Assembly (NCBI RefSeq): GCF_015024225.1
Contig: NZ_JACJGM010000013.1
Span: 1 to 64,000 of the forward strand
Reading direction: 5' to 3'
DNA length: 64,000 nt
Source of the DNA: Nocardioides lijunqiniae
GTDB lineage: Bacteria > Actinomycetota > Actinomycetes > Propionibacteriales > Nocardioidaceae
In this document: piece after piece, positions 33,388 to 41,934 of the stretch
How the letters are laid out: every line of letters starts with the position of its first letter
Numbering within the stretch: the first letter of the stretch is position 1
Position numbers and translations under genes: made by a program
The notes under the pieces: generated by a model
What the model was told of the DNA's origin: nothing
What the model saw: only the letters and a program-made list of their open reading frames with translations
Database searches by the model: none

Positions 33388-33412
33388 GTAAGGACGTGCC
33401 CACATCTCCGTC
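33388..33412 (+). promoter_or_regulatory. ECF-type promoter GTAAG-N16-CGTC (copy 5)
   Basis: GGGCGTAAGG, 16 nt, CGTCTCTGTC. It lies 96 nt before the ATG of the sigma/zinc-finger/membrane fusion at 33508. Confidence 0.75.
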
Positions 33413-33507
33413 TCTGTCCGGGGGGCACGTCCCCGCCCGGGGTCCAGCTGCCTCGGACGGGGGCGTCTCCGTGCCCCCGCCGTGGACGAGCAGCGAGGTG
33501 ACGCACG

Positions 33508-35172
33508 ATGCAGGAGGACGGGCACCCCCGGGGCGCCGGCGGGCCGGAGGACCCGGCTGACGGGCCGCCGACCCCGCACGACGGCGACCTCGGCCTCATC
33601 GAGCGGGTGCGGGCCGACGCCGACGACGCCGCCGTCGAGGAGCTCTACCGTCGCCACCGCGACGCCGCGCTCCGCCTGGCGCGACACCTCTCCGATCCTG
33701 TGACGGCCGAGGACATCGTGGCCGAGGCCTTCGCCCGGGTGCTCCAGGCGCTGCGGGCGGGCAAGGGGCCGACGTCGGCGTTCCGCCCGTACTTCCTCAC
33801 CGCGGTCCGCAACGCCTACGTCACCCACGTCCGGCAGGACAGCCGGCACGTGTGGACCGCGGACCACTCCGAGGCAGGGCTCGACCCGCTCGTGCCCGAC
33901 GCCACGGCGCAGAACGCCGACTCCCAGCTGCTCGCCACGGCCTTCTCCACCCTGCCCGAGCGCTGGCAGGTGGTGCTGTGGCACACCGCCGTCGAGGGCG
34001 AGGACCACGAGACGGTCGGTCGGCTCCTCGGGGTGAAGGCGAACGCCGTGGCGGCGCTCAGCTTCCGTGCCCGCGAGGGCCTGCGCAAGGCCTACCTCGC
34101 CGCCCACGTGGCGGCGGCCCGGTCCGAGGAGTGCCGCCCCTTCGTCGACCAGCTGCCGGTCTACCTGCGCGGTGGCCTCGGCCGGCGCCGGCGGGAGGAG
34201 GTCGAGGAGCACCTGGAGTCCTGCCGCGAGTGCTCGGCGGCCTACCTCGAGCTCGGCGCCATCTACACCGGCCTCGGCGCGCTGCTCGCGCCGGCCGTGC
34301 TGGGCGCGTCCGGCATCGGGTACGCCGCCGCGTCCGTCCCGGGTGCCGCGCCGACGGTGGCCGCCGTCGCGGCCCGGGTGCGACACCTCGTGGGCCGTCC
34401 GGCCGGGGCCGCCGTGGCGGCCACGGTCCTCGTCACGGTGATGCTCGGCGCCGCCTGGGCCGCCCAGCCGCTGATCGGCGACCGTGGAGGCGATCCGGGG
34501 TCCGCCGGGGGTCCCGCCGCCGCGACCTCGAGCCCGACGCCCGGTGCCGGCGACCCGGAGGACACGTCGGCGCCGTCCACGCCCGCCTCACCGTCGAGGA
34601 GCGCCACGGCCAGTCCCTCCGGCGGCATCGCGACGAGCCCCGCCCCCACCGGCTCGACGACGCCCGGCCGTCCGCCCTCGCCGTCGTCCACCACGGAGCA
34701 GCCGACGCTCACGCTGCCTCCCTGGCCGCAGCCGACGGTGCCGAGCGACCTGCCGCCGCTCCCGACGACCGCTCCCACCGTCGGGCCCACGACGCCCCCG
34801 ACCACCGGTCCGACGCCGGACCCGCCGACGACCGAGGACCTCTCCCTGGGCCAGGGGCAGCACGCCTACTACGCACCCCACCACCACCTCGAGATGACCG
34901 TCGAGGCGCGCCTCGACCCGACGACCGTGACCTTCCGGGTCGCCGGCCTCACCGGCGTGAGCGTCCACCAGGACCGCGACTTCGTCGGGACCGCGTGCGC
35001 CTTCACCGCCTCGGCGCCGGGCGAGCCCGGGACCGTCACGTGCTCGCTGGCGGCCGGGTCGGGCACCTTCGCCATCGACGTCTGGGTCGAGGGTCCGTTC
35101 GAGGCGAGCGCCCGGGTCTCCGCCGAGCACAACGTCGATCCCGACCCCGCCAACGACGCCGTGGTCTTCTGA
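33508..35172 (+). CDS. Sigma factor fused to zinc-finger, transmembrane helix and external domain
   Basis: 554 residues. Sigma region 2 (EELYRRHRDAALRLARHLSD, AEDIVAEAFARVLQAL, FRPYFLTAVRNAYV) and region 4 (LPERWQVVLWHTAVEG, GVKANAVAALSFRAREGLRK). Then C209 and H235-x3-C239-x2-C242, the anti-sigma zinc motif. A hydrophobic stretch at about 252-290 and a clear membrane helix near 302-322 lead to a Pro/Ser/Thr-rich stalk (333-445) and a C-terminal domain (448-554, LEMTVEARLDPTTVTFRVAG) with two cysteines. Sigma, anti-sigma and sensor are thus one polypeptide. Some published ECF groups with C-terminal zinc-finger/TM extensions have this plan. ATG 33508 has GAGGTGA upstream. Confidence 0.88.
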   Translation: MQEDGHPRGAGGPEDPADGPPTPHDGDLGLIERVRADADDAAVEELYRRHRDAALRLARHLSDPVTAEDIVAEAFARVLQALRAGKGPTSAFRPYFLTAVRNAYVTHVRQDSRHVWTADHSEAGLDPLVPDATAQNADSQLLATAFSTLPERWQVVLWHTAVEGEDHETVGRLLGVKANAVAALSFRAREGLRKAYLAAHVAAARSEECRPFVDQLPVYLRGGLGRRRREEVEEHLESCRECSAAYLELGAIYTGLGALLAPAVLGASGIGYAAASVPGAAPTVAAVAARVRHLVGRPAGAAVAATVLVTVMLGAAWAAQPLIGDRGGDPGSAGGPAAATSSPTPGAGDPEDTSAPSTPASPSRSATASPSGGIATSPAPTGSTTPGRPPSPSSTTEQPTLTLPPWPQPTVPSDLPPLPTTAPTVGPTTPPTTGPTPDPPTTEDLSLGQGQHAYYAPHHHLEMTVEARLDPTTVTFRVAGLTGVSVHQDRDFVGTACAFTASAPGEPGTVTCSLAAGSGTFAIDVWVEGPFEASARVSAEHNVDPDPANDAVVF

Positions 35173-35209
35173 GTCCTCTGGGTCTGCCGAGCCCTCTGGG
35201 ACCGGCGGG

Positions 35210-36673
35210 CTAGGTCCCGCAGTACGTCGTGTAGTGGCCGAAGTCCTCCGGCGCCGGCTCGGCGTAGCGCTCCAGACCGGGCCGCTCGTCGTACGGCGAC
35301 GACAGCGCCTCCAACAGCCGCTCGAGCGGTGCGAGGTCGCCGTCGGTGCCAGCCACCAGCGCCTCCTCGACGAGGTGGTTGCGGGCGAGGTAGACGGGGT
35401 TGACGCGGTCCATCGCGTCACCGTCCGGACCGAGCGCGCGCCACCTTTCGGCCCACGCGTCGAAGGCCGCCAGGTCGAGCACCTGGCCGCGCGCCGGCTC
35501 GAGGTCGCCGCGGGCGGCGGCGCCGAGGGCGCGGAAGAAGCCGGTGTGGTCGACGCGGCTGGACCTCATCAGCTCGACCAGGTCGCCGAGGAGCGGGGTG
35601 ACGACCTCGTCGGCGAGGCCCTCGGGCAGCCCGAGCTTGGCCTGCATCCCCCGCGTCCACGCGCCGGAGTAGGCCGGACGGAAGGTCCCCAGCGCCTCGA
35701 CCGCGATCGCCACGGCCTGCTCCTGGTCGTCGTGCAGCAGCGGCAGGATCGCCTCGGCCAGGCGGGCGAGGTTCCACTCGGCGACGAGGGGCTGGTTGCC
35801 GTAGGCGTAGCGGCCGGTCTCGTCGATGGAGCTGAAGACCGTGGTCGGGTCGAAGGCCTCGAGGAAGGCGCACGGCCCGTAGTCGATGGTCTCGCCGGAG
35901 ATCGTCATGTTGTCGGTGTTCATCACACCGTGGACGAAGCCGACGAGCATCCACTGCGCGACCAGCGACGCCTGGGCCGCGACGACCGACTCGAGGAGCG
36001 CGAGGTAGGGAGACTCGGCCTGCGCGGCCTCCGGGTGGTGGCGCGTGATCGCGTGGTCGGCGAGGCGGCGGGTGAGCTCCACGTCGCCCTGCGCGGCGGC
36101 GTACTGGAAGCTCCCCACCCGCAGGTGGCTGCTCGCGACGCGGGTCAGCACGGCGCCGGGCAGCACGGTCTCGCGCCGCACCGGACGGCCGGTGGCGACC
36201 ACCGCCAGCGCTCGGGTGGTGGGGATGCCGAGCGCGTGCATGGCCTCGCTGATGACGTACTCGCGCAGCATGGGGCCGACCGCGGCCAGCCCGTCTCCGC
36301 CGCGCGCGAGCGGCGTACGACCCGAGCCCTTGAGGTGCAGGTCGCGCAGCGTCCCGTCGCCGGCGGTGAGCTCGCCGAGCAGCAGCGCGCGGCCGTCGCC
36401 CAGGCGTGGGCTGAAGCCGCCGAACTGGTGGCCGGCGTAGACCTGCGCGACGGGGTGCGCGCCCTCGGGCACGAGGTTGCCGACCAGGAGGCGGAGGCCG
36501 TCGTCGCTGCGCAGGGCGTCGCTGTCCAGGCCGAGATCGCCCGCGAGCGGCTCGTTGAGGGCGAGCAGCGTGGGGGAGGGCGCCTCCTCGGCCTTCCAGT
36601 CCAGCGCCAGCTCCGGGAGCTCGCGCGCGAATCGGTCGCCCAGGACGAGGGTGCGGTCGGTAGCGATGCTCAC
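35210..36673 (-). CDS. selO: SelO/YdiU-type protein adenylyltransferase
   Basis: 487 residues of the pseudokinase-fold family that transfers AMP from ATP to Ser/Thr/Tyr of target proteins. Signatures: [57 protein letters not shown] (catalytic Asn-Asp region) and the terminal TYCGT, where the conserved C-terminal Cys corresponds to selenocysteine in animal SelO. GTG 36673 ([20 protein letters not shown]) fits the family start; GTG 36706 is the alternative. Stands alone between convergent genes. Confidence 0.92.
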   Translation of the reverse strand: MSIATDRTLVLGDRFARELPELALDWKAEEAPSPTLLALNEPLAGDLGLDSDALRSDDGLRLLVGNLVPEGAHPVAQVYAGHQFGGFSPRLGDGRALLLGELTAGDGTLRDLHLKGSGRTPLARGGDGLAAVGPMLREYVISEAMHALGIPTTRALAVVATGRPVRRETVLPGAVLTRVASSHLRVGSFQYAAAQGDVELTRRLADHAITRHHPEAAQAESPYLALLESVVAAQASLVAQWMLVGFVHGVMNTDNMTISGETIDYGPCAFLEAFDPTTVFSSIDETGRYAYGNQPLVAEWNLARLAEAILPLLHDDQEQAVAIAVEALGTFRPAYSGAWTRGMQAKLGLPEGLADEVVTPLLGDLVELMRSSRVDHTGFFRALGAAARGDLEPARGQVLDLAAFDAWAERWRALGPDGDAMDRVNPVYLARNHLVEEALVAGTDGDLAPLERLLEALSSPYDERPGLERYAEPAPEDFGHYTTYCGT

Positions 36674-36802
36674 CCCGTCCAGCGTACGCGGCGGACGGAG
36701 GCTCACCAGGGCCCATCGCGTGCGGGCGGGTGCTGTCCTCGGTCCGTCCTACGCTCGCGTCCAGGTGGTCCCCGCAGGCGGGGCCCGAGGAAGGAGACGG
36801 TC

Positions 36803-37174
36803 ATGGACTTCAGGATCGAGCTGGTCCCCCTCGCGGTGGCCGACGTCGACCGGGCGGTGGCGTTCTACGGCGAGGGCCTGGGCTGGAGCGTCGACCACGA
36901 CGTGGTGGTCACGCCGGAGCTGCGCTTCGTGCAGGTGACGCCGCCGGGCTCGGCGTGCTCCATCTGCTTCGGCGTCGGGCTCGACATGATGCCCCCGGGC
37001 TCGTCGCAGTACGTCCAGGTCGTCGTCGAGGACGCGGACCGGGCGCTGGCCCACCTGCGCGAGCGCGGCATCGCGTGCGAGGGGGTCGACGAGCAGGCCT
37101 GGGGCCGCTTCGTGCGGTTCGACGACCCCGACGGCAACCGGTGGGCGCTGCAGGAGCTCGTCGTGCCCGGCTGA
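36803..37174 (+). CDS. VOC-family (glyoxalase/bleomycin-resistance fold) protein
   Basis: 123 residues with the paired beta-alpha-beta-beta-beta layout: VPLAVADVDRAVAFYGEGLG at the start and RFVRFDDPDGNRWALQEL at the end, both typical of VOC proteins. AAGGAG precedes the ATG by 7 nt. Metal ligands cannot be assigned firmly, and substrate is unknown. Confidence 0.88.
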   Translation: MDFRIELVPLAVADVDRAVAFYGEGLGWSVDHDVVVTPELRFVQVTPPGSACSICFGVGLDMMPPGSSQYVQVVVEDADRALAHLRERGIACEGVDEQAWGRFVRFDDPDGNRWALQELVVPG

Positions 37175-37184
37175 CGCCGTCGGC

Positions 37185-38390
37185 TCAGGCCTCCTGGCGC
37201 GCGGGGGGCACGGTGAGCGCGGCGATCGCGGTCGTCAGCGGGACGGCCAGCACCAGGCCGATGCTGCTCACCAGCGACCGGACGACCTCGGTGGCGATCT
37301 CCTCGGTCCCGAGCAGGTCGACCAGCGGCCGGTCGTAGAGCTGCAGGACCAGCAGCAGGGTGAGGGCCGTGCCGGCGTAGGCGAAGACGATGGTGTAGAT
37401 CGTCGAGGCGATGTGGTCGCGCCCGATGCGCATGCCGCTGGTGAAGATCTGGGTGCGGCTCATCGTCGGTGAGGCCCCGCGCAGCTCCCAGACCGCCGAC
37501 GACTGGGTGATCGTGACGTCGTTGAGCACACCGAGGCCGGCGATGATGACGGCCGCCGTCAGCAGGTCGGGGAAGCTGATCGACGGCGTGAACGTCGTCA
37601 GGAAGCCGCCCTCCTCCCCGGCGATGCCGCTCAGGTGCGTGGAGCGGACCGCCCACCAGCCCGCCAGGGCGGTGATGCCGAGCCCGGCGAGGGTGCCGGC
37701 GAGGGCCGTGCTCGTGCGCACGGAGAAGCCGTGGGTCGTGTAGAGGACGACGTACATGATCGCGGTTGCGGCCACCAGCGCGACCGGGATGGCGGACTCC
37801 CCGGTCAGGAGTGCAGGCAGCGCGAAGAAGAACATCACCAGGCTCGCGAACCCCAGTCCCAGCAAGGCCATCACGCCGCGCAGCCGCGCGATCGCGACCA
37901 CCACCACGACGAAGACGATGCCCAGCAGCCACAGGGCGCCGGTGCGCTTGGTGCCGAAGTAGCTGTACGACGCCTCGCCCCCCTCCTGCGGCTGGCGGAC
38001 CAGCTCGAGCCGGTCACCCGCACCGAGGCCGGACGCCGTGACCTGGGGCGGGACCTCGACCGCGACCTCGGTGCCCTGGTCGGGACCGTCGTCGACGGTC
38101 GCCATGATCCGCCCGCACTGCTCCTCCTCGGGCGAGACCTCGGCCGACGCGCAGACCGGCTCGACCTCGTCGACGACCGCCTCCGGGAAGGTCACGCCCT
38201 CGGCCGCGAAGCCGACCGAGCCCTGCAGGTCGTCGGCGGCCCCTCCGTCGGGCCACAGCAGCGCCAGCCCGACCAGCGTGGCGACCCCGACCGCTGCCAG
38301 CAGCCCGAGCAGGCTCAGCCGCGCGCCCCGGTTGATCTCCACACCGTCGTCGGCCCCGGCGCGGTGCGAGTGCGAGTGTCCGTGGCCCAT
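37185..38390 (-). CDS. YibE/F-like multi-pass membrane protein
   Basis: 401 residues. A His-rich N-terminus (MGHGHSHSHRAG) precedes a first membrane helix (26-46). An extracytoplasmic domain (about 50-155) contains two cysteines and the segment CASAEVSPEEEQCG. At least six membrane helices follow, with ITALAGWWAVRSTHLSGIAG and GLGVLNDVTITQSSAVWEL, both characteristic of YibE/F. Transport function is not established. The convergent VOC gene ends 10 nt away. Confidence 0.85.
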   Translation of the reverse strand: MGHGHSHSHRAGADDGVEINRGARLSLLGLLAAVGVATLVGLALLWPDGGAADDLQGSVGFAAEGVTFPEAVVDEVEPVCASAEVSPEEEQCGRIMATVDDGPDQGTEVAVEVPPQVTASGLGAGDRLELVRQPQEGGEASYSYFGTKRTGALWLLGIVFVVVVVAIARLRGVMALLGLGFASLVMFFFALPALLTGESAIPVALVAATAIMYVVLYTTHGFSVRTSTALAGTLAGLGITALAGWWAVRSTHLSGIAGEEGGFLTTFTPSISFPDLLTAAVIIAGLGVLNDVTITQSSAVWELRGASPTMSRTQIFTSGMRIGRDHIASTIYTIVFAYAGTALTLLLVLQLYDRPLVDLLGTEEIATEVVRSLVSSIGLVLAVPLTTAIAALTVPPARQEA

Positions 38391-38431
38391 GGCCGGAATC
38401 CTCCCACCCACCCCACCTCAGGCCGGCCCTC

Positions 38432-38638
38432 GGTCGTTGAGGTGCGAGCGCCAGCGAGCCTCGAAACCACGTACCGGTGGTCGAGCAGTGAGGAGCGCCA
38501 GCGACGAGCGCCCGTCGAGACCCCGTGAGTCGAACGCCGACCCCACGGTGGTTGAGGTGCGAGCGCCAGCGAGCCTCGAAACCAATGCTCCGGTGGTCGA
38601 GCAGCGAGGAGCGCCAGCGACGAGCGCCCGTCGAGACC
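38432..38638. repeat. REP-like array: alternating B-A-B-A copies
   Basis: Type B at 38432-38469 and 38547-38584 (GGTNGTTGAGGTGCGAGCGC ... GCCTCGAAACCA) alternates with type A at 38476-38522 and 38592-38638 (GGTGGTCGAGCAGTGAGGAG ... CCCGTCGAGACC; the second has GCAGCGAGG). Spacer 38525-38546 (GTGAGTCGAACGCCGACC...) matches 28028-28053. The array lies just upstream of the yibE/F-like start. Confidence 0.85.
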
Positions 38639-38670
38639 CCTGCACCTCTGACTGCCTTCGGGGACGGACT

Positions 38671-38837
38671 GGGGTGCCGCGCGCGTAGCCGGTCGCGTCT
38701 CCGCGTCAAGGATCGCCTTCGGCGCCCGCTTCGCGGCGGCTTCGCCGTCCTTGACCCGGAGCCTCTCTCGACCGGCTTGGCGGCGCACGGGGCGAGACGG
38801 GCTTCGCCCGCGCCGCCCGCGCAATGCGCGGCACCCC
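38671..38837 (+). repeat. Multi-stem element E1, copy B
   Basis: P1 GGGGTGCCGCGC (38671-38682) with GCGCGGCACCCC (38826-38837); P2 AGCCGGTCG (38687-38695) with CGACCGGCT (38769-38777); P3 CTCCG-c-GTCAAGGA (38699-38712) with TCCTTGAC-c-CGGAG (38748-38761). P1, P2 and the outer part of P3 differ from copy A (28115), yet pair perfectly. The loop side TCGCCTTCGGCGCCCGCTTC and GGCGGCGCACGG are shared. Confidence 0.75.
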
Positions 38838-38995
38838 CTGCTGAGGCGCATGTGACTGGTGTTGCGGCAACCGACACTCAGCGTCGGCAGTTGGTCACCA
38901 GCTCGGCCCGGCCAAGCGTGAAGCACTCCGCCCGGGGCTCGAACTGCCGACGTAGGTGATCGATAGGCAGGGCCCGGGCTGCTAGCGCGCGGGCC
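38828..38995 (-). repeat. Dispersed element E2, copy B (inverted relative to copy A)
   Basis: On the plus strand GTCGGCAGTT (38883-38892) and AACTGCCGAC (38942-38951) are separated by 49 nt, exactly as in copy A. Reading the minus strand reproduces the block order of copy A: CCTGCCTATCG, GGCAGTTCGAGCC, CACGCTTGGCCGGGCC, CGACGCTGAGTGTCGG, ACCAGTCACA, GGGGTGCCGCG. The P450 stop lies about 34 nt further on. Confidence 0.75.
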
Positions 38996-39028
38996 AACCC
39001 CAGCCCCGCGCCACCTTCGCCTGAGGGC

Positions 39029-40381
39029 CTACGTGAGCGACGCCGGCAGTGTGCGGTAGCCGCGCAGGATCCGGGTGGGTCGCCGCTCCGCGCCGGGGCG
39101 GAGCCGCAGGTCGGGGTGGCGCTCGTGGAGCCGTTGCAGGGCCACGCGCCCCTCCATCCGGGCGAGCGCGGCGCCGAGGCAGTAGTGGCGCCCGGCGGAG
39201 AACGACACGTGCTCGTGCGCCTCGGGGCGGGCGATGTCGAAGCGGTGCGGGTCGGCGAAGACGTCGGGGTCACGGTTCGCGCCGGCGAGCAGCACGGTGA
39301 CGACCGCGCCGCGCGGCACCGGCACGGAGGCGACGGAGGTGTCCCGCACGACCGTGCGGCCGGTGAGCAGGACCGGCGGGTCGTAGCGCAGGACCTCCTC
39401 GACGACGCCGCCCCACCGCTGCTCGTCGGCCAGCGCGAGGGCGCGTTGGTCGCGGTGCTGGGCCAGGAGTGCGATCCCGTTGCCGATCAGGTTGACGGTG
39501 GTCTCGAAGCCGGCGGCGAGGACCAGACCCGCGGTGTTCTTCAGCTCCGCGTCGGTGAGCGGGGCTCCGTCGTCGTCGGTCGCGACCGCCAGCTGGCTGA
39601 GCAGGTCCTCGCCGGGCTGGAGTCGCGCCCGGGCGAGGTGCTGGGTGAGCCAGGCGTCGAAGTCGCGCAGGCTGTGCTCGACTCGGGCGAGCTCGGTGAC
39701 GCCGAGGCCGACGTCCAGGCTGGGAGCAGCGCCGGCGCCGAAGGCGCGGACCAGCTCGGTCTCGCTCTCGGGCACGCCCAGGATCTCGCAGATCACCAGG
39801 ACCGGCAGCCGGGCGCAGTACCGCTCGACCAGGTCGACCGGCTCGCCCCGGGGCAGCTCGTCGAGCAGCTGGTCGGCGATCTGCTCGGTGCGGGCCTCCA
39901 GGCGCTGGACCGCCCGCGCCGTGAAGACGCGGGTCACCAGGCGTCGCAGCCGGGTGTGGTCGGGCGGCTCGATGGCGAGCAGCGAGGGTGGCTTGATCGG
40001 GCTCATGGGGGCGGTGGCCTGGGCCCAGTCGCTCATCCGGCCCAGCCGTCCCCGGCCGCGCAGCTCGACGCCGGCGCGGACGTCGGGGCTGGCCAGGACC
40101 TCCTTCACCGTCGCGTGGTGGGCGGTGACGAACGACAGCCGGGAGCGGTGGAGCGGGCCTCCGGCGCGGATCTCGTCGAAGAGCTCCACCGGGGTCTCGG
40201 ACCCCGTCGAGCGGACCAGCGCCGCCGCGTGCAGGTCGCCGCCCCGCGCCTGCATCCGGATGGCCGTCCACGGCACGGCGTGCCCGAGTCCCCAGCGCGT
40301 GGCGAACCGCGCGCCGCGTCCGAGCCGTCCGACCCCGTCCGGGCTCGGCTCCGTCCGTGCCGGGGTGGTGGTGCCGGTCAT
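39029..40381 (-). CDS. Cytochrome P450
   Basis: 450 residues, soluble bacterial class. I-helix segment LVLAAGFETTVNLIGNG with the acid/Thr-type pattern, ExxR motif EEVLR, and haem-binding loop FSAGRHYCLGAALARMEG with the cysteine thiolate. ATG 40381 was chosen; the frame extends upstream into the operator region. It is divergent from a TetR regulator over a 64-nt gap that holds a palindromic operator. Ferredoxin partners are not adjacent; substrate unknown. Confidence 0.93.
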   Translation of the reverse strand: MTGTTTPARTEPSPDGVGRLGRGARFATRWGLGHAVPWTAIRMQARGGDLHAAALVRSTGSETPVELFDEIRAGGPLHRSRLSFVTAHHATVKEVLASPDVRAGVELRGRGRLGRMSDWAQATAPMSPIKPPSLLAIEPPDHTRLRRLVTRVFTARAVQRLEARTEQIADQLLDELPRGEPVDLVERYCARLPVLVICEILGVPESETELVRAFGAGAAPSLDVGLGVTELARVEHSLRDFDAWLTQHLARARLQPGEDLLSQLAVATDDDGAPLTDAELKNTAGLVLAAGFETTVNLIGNGIALLAQHRDQRALALADEQRWGGVVEEVLRYDPPVLLTGRTVVRDTSVASVPVPRGAVVTVLLAGANRDPDVFADPHRFDIARPEAHEHVSFSAGRHYCLGAALARMEGRVALQRLHERHPDLRLRPGAERRPTRILRGYRTLPASLT

Positions 40382-40403
40382 GGCGTCCTCTCCCTCCCCG
40401 CTC

Positions 40404-40426
40404 GATACCGAGCGGTATCCAATACC
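40404..40426. promoter_or_regulatory. TetR-type operator between P450 and tetR
   Basis: Perfect palindrome GATACCGAGCGGTATC at 40404-40419, overlapping a second inverted repeat GGTATCCAATACC (40414-40426) and followed by a half-like GTGAAGTATCC. Located 20-42 nt before both start codons, suited to repress both genes. Confidence 0.75.
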
Positions 40427-40445
40427 GTGAAGTATCCTGGGCCGT

Positions 40446-41084
40446 ATGTCAACGACGGGTGAGCGGCTCCGGACCCGACGTCCGACCCGGTCCGAGGTGC
40501 GCTCGACGCTGCTGAGCGCCGCCGCCCGGGTCTTCGGGCGACGGGGCATCGACGGCGCGAGCGTGGACGACGTCGCGGCCGAGGCCGGCTACACCAAGGG
40601 CGCCGTCTACTCGAACTTCGGCAACAAGGACGGCCTGGTGGCCGCCCTGGTCGAGGACCGCACGGCGGCGTACCTCTCGCTCGGGCTGACCACCGCCGCC
40701 GGGACCGAGGGCTCGCTGTCGGAGATCGCCCGCGCGCTCGGCGACCGGCTCGACGACGCGAGCGAGGAGGAGCGCGACTGGCACCTGCTCTTCGTGGAGC
40801 TGTGGCAGCGCGCGGTGCGCGAGGACCCGGCCGCGCAGGGCTTCCAGGAGCGCCGCACGGCCATGTGCGAGGCGATCGCCGACGCCGTGCGCCACCACGC
40901 GACCGCGAGCGGGTCGGAGCTGACCATCCCCGCCGAGCACGTCGCGGTTGCGATCATGGCCCTGGCCAACGGCATGGCGATGGAGCGCCTGATCGCGCCC
41001 CACGAGGCGCCCGACGGACTGACCGGTCAGGTGCTGGCCGGGCTCGCCGACGCGTTCACGCGCCCCGCCGACCCACGGGCCTGA
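40446..41084 (+). CDS. TetR/AcrR family transcriptional regulator
   Basis: 212 residues. The N-terminal DNA-binding domain reads STLLSAAARVFGRRGIDGAS, VDDVAAEAGYTKGAVYSNFG and NKDGLVAAL, the classic TetR helix-turn-helix. The C-terminal ligand domain is all-helical (LLFVELWQRAVREDP). Divergent from the P450 across a palindromic operator, so it probably represses both genes until a P450 substrate-like ligand binds. Confidence 0.93.
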   Translation: MSTTGERLRTRRPTRSEVRSTLLSAAARVFGRRGIDGASVDDVAAEAGYTKGAVYSNFGNKDGLVAALVEDRTAAYLSLGLTTAAGTEGSLSEIARALGDRLDDASEEERDWHLLFVELWQRAVREDPAAQGFQERRTAMCEAIADAVRHHATASGSELTIPAEHVAVAIMALANGMAMERLIAPHEAPDGLTGQVLAGLADAFTRPADPRA

Positions 41085-41093
41085 CTCTGTCGA

Positions 41094-41873
41094 TCAGCTG
41101 ACGTAGAGGGCGGCGCCGATGATGCCGGCCTTGTTGCGCAGCTTGGCCGGCACGATCGGGGTGTCGATCCCGATCAGCGGCAGGAAGCTGTCGGCGTGCT
41201 TGCTGACGCCGCCGCCGACCACGATCAGGTCGGGGGAGAACAGCCGCTCGACCGTGCGGTAGTAGCGGGTGAGCCGCTCGGCCCACTCCTCCCACGTCAG
41301 GTCCTCGCGCTCGCGCGCGCTGTTGGCCGCCCGCGCCTCGGCGTTGGCGCCGTCGACCTCGAGGTGGCCGAGCTCGGAGTTGGGGACCAGCACCCCGTCG
41401 TGGACGAACGCGCTGCCGATGCCCGTGCCCAGGGTGGTGACGATGACCAGCCCCGACTGCCCGCGCGCCGCGCCGAAGCGCACCTCGGCCAGGCCGGCGG
41501 CGTCCGCGTCGTTGACGGTGCGCACGGTGCGGCCGGTCGCCCGGCTGAACAGCGCGTCGGCGTCGGTGCCGATCCACGACTCGTCGATGTTGGCGGCACT
41601 GCCGACCACGCCGTGCCGTACGACGCCGGGCACCGTGACGCCCACGGGACCCTCCGCCTCCGGGAGCTGCGCCAGCAGGTCGACGAGCACCTCGGCCACA
41701 CGCTCGGGCGTCGAGGGCTGCGGGGTCGGGATCCGGACCCGGTCGGCGGCGAGCTTCCCGGCCGCGAGGTCGACCGGCGCGCCCTTGATGCCCGAGCCGC
41801 CGAAGTCGACGCCGACGGGCGTCGCCCCCCGACCGTCTCGTCGCGTCGGCAGGTGCAGGCGTGGCAGGTGCAT
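41094..41873 (-). CDS. ppgK: Polyphosphate glucokinase (ROK family)
   Basis: 259 residues. PpgK phosphorylates glucose with polyphosphate (and often ATP), a hallmark of actinobacteria. N-terminal phosphate motif [17 protein letters not shown], catalytic region [48 protein letters not shown] and [13 protein letters not shown]. The stop lies 10 nt from the convergent tetR stop. Confidence 0.94.
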   Translation of the reverse strand: MHLPRLHLPTRRDGRGATPVGVDFGGSGIKGAPVDLAAGKLAADRVRIPTPQPSTPERVAEVLVDLLAQLPEAEGPVGVTVPGVVRHGVVGSAANIDESWIGTDADALFSRATGRTVRTVNDADAAGLAEVRFGAARGQSGLVIVTTLGTGIGSAFVHDGVLVPNSELGHLEVDGANAEARAANSAREREDLTWEEWAERLTRYYRTVERLFSPDLIVVGGGVSKHADSFLPLIGIDTPIVPAKLRNKAGIIGAALYVS

Positions 41874-41934
41874 GGGTCCTCGAGAGGTAGGTCAGGCGGG
41901 GTCGGCCCAGGATCGCGGGGCGGCCGCGCGCGGG

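Noticed and set aside
38525..39273. Short open frames across the 38.4-39.0 kb gap
   Set aside because: They run through REP, E1 and E2 repeats, show no family resemblance, and no ribosome binding site decides a start.
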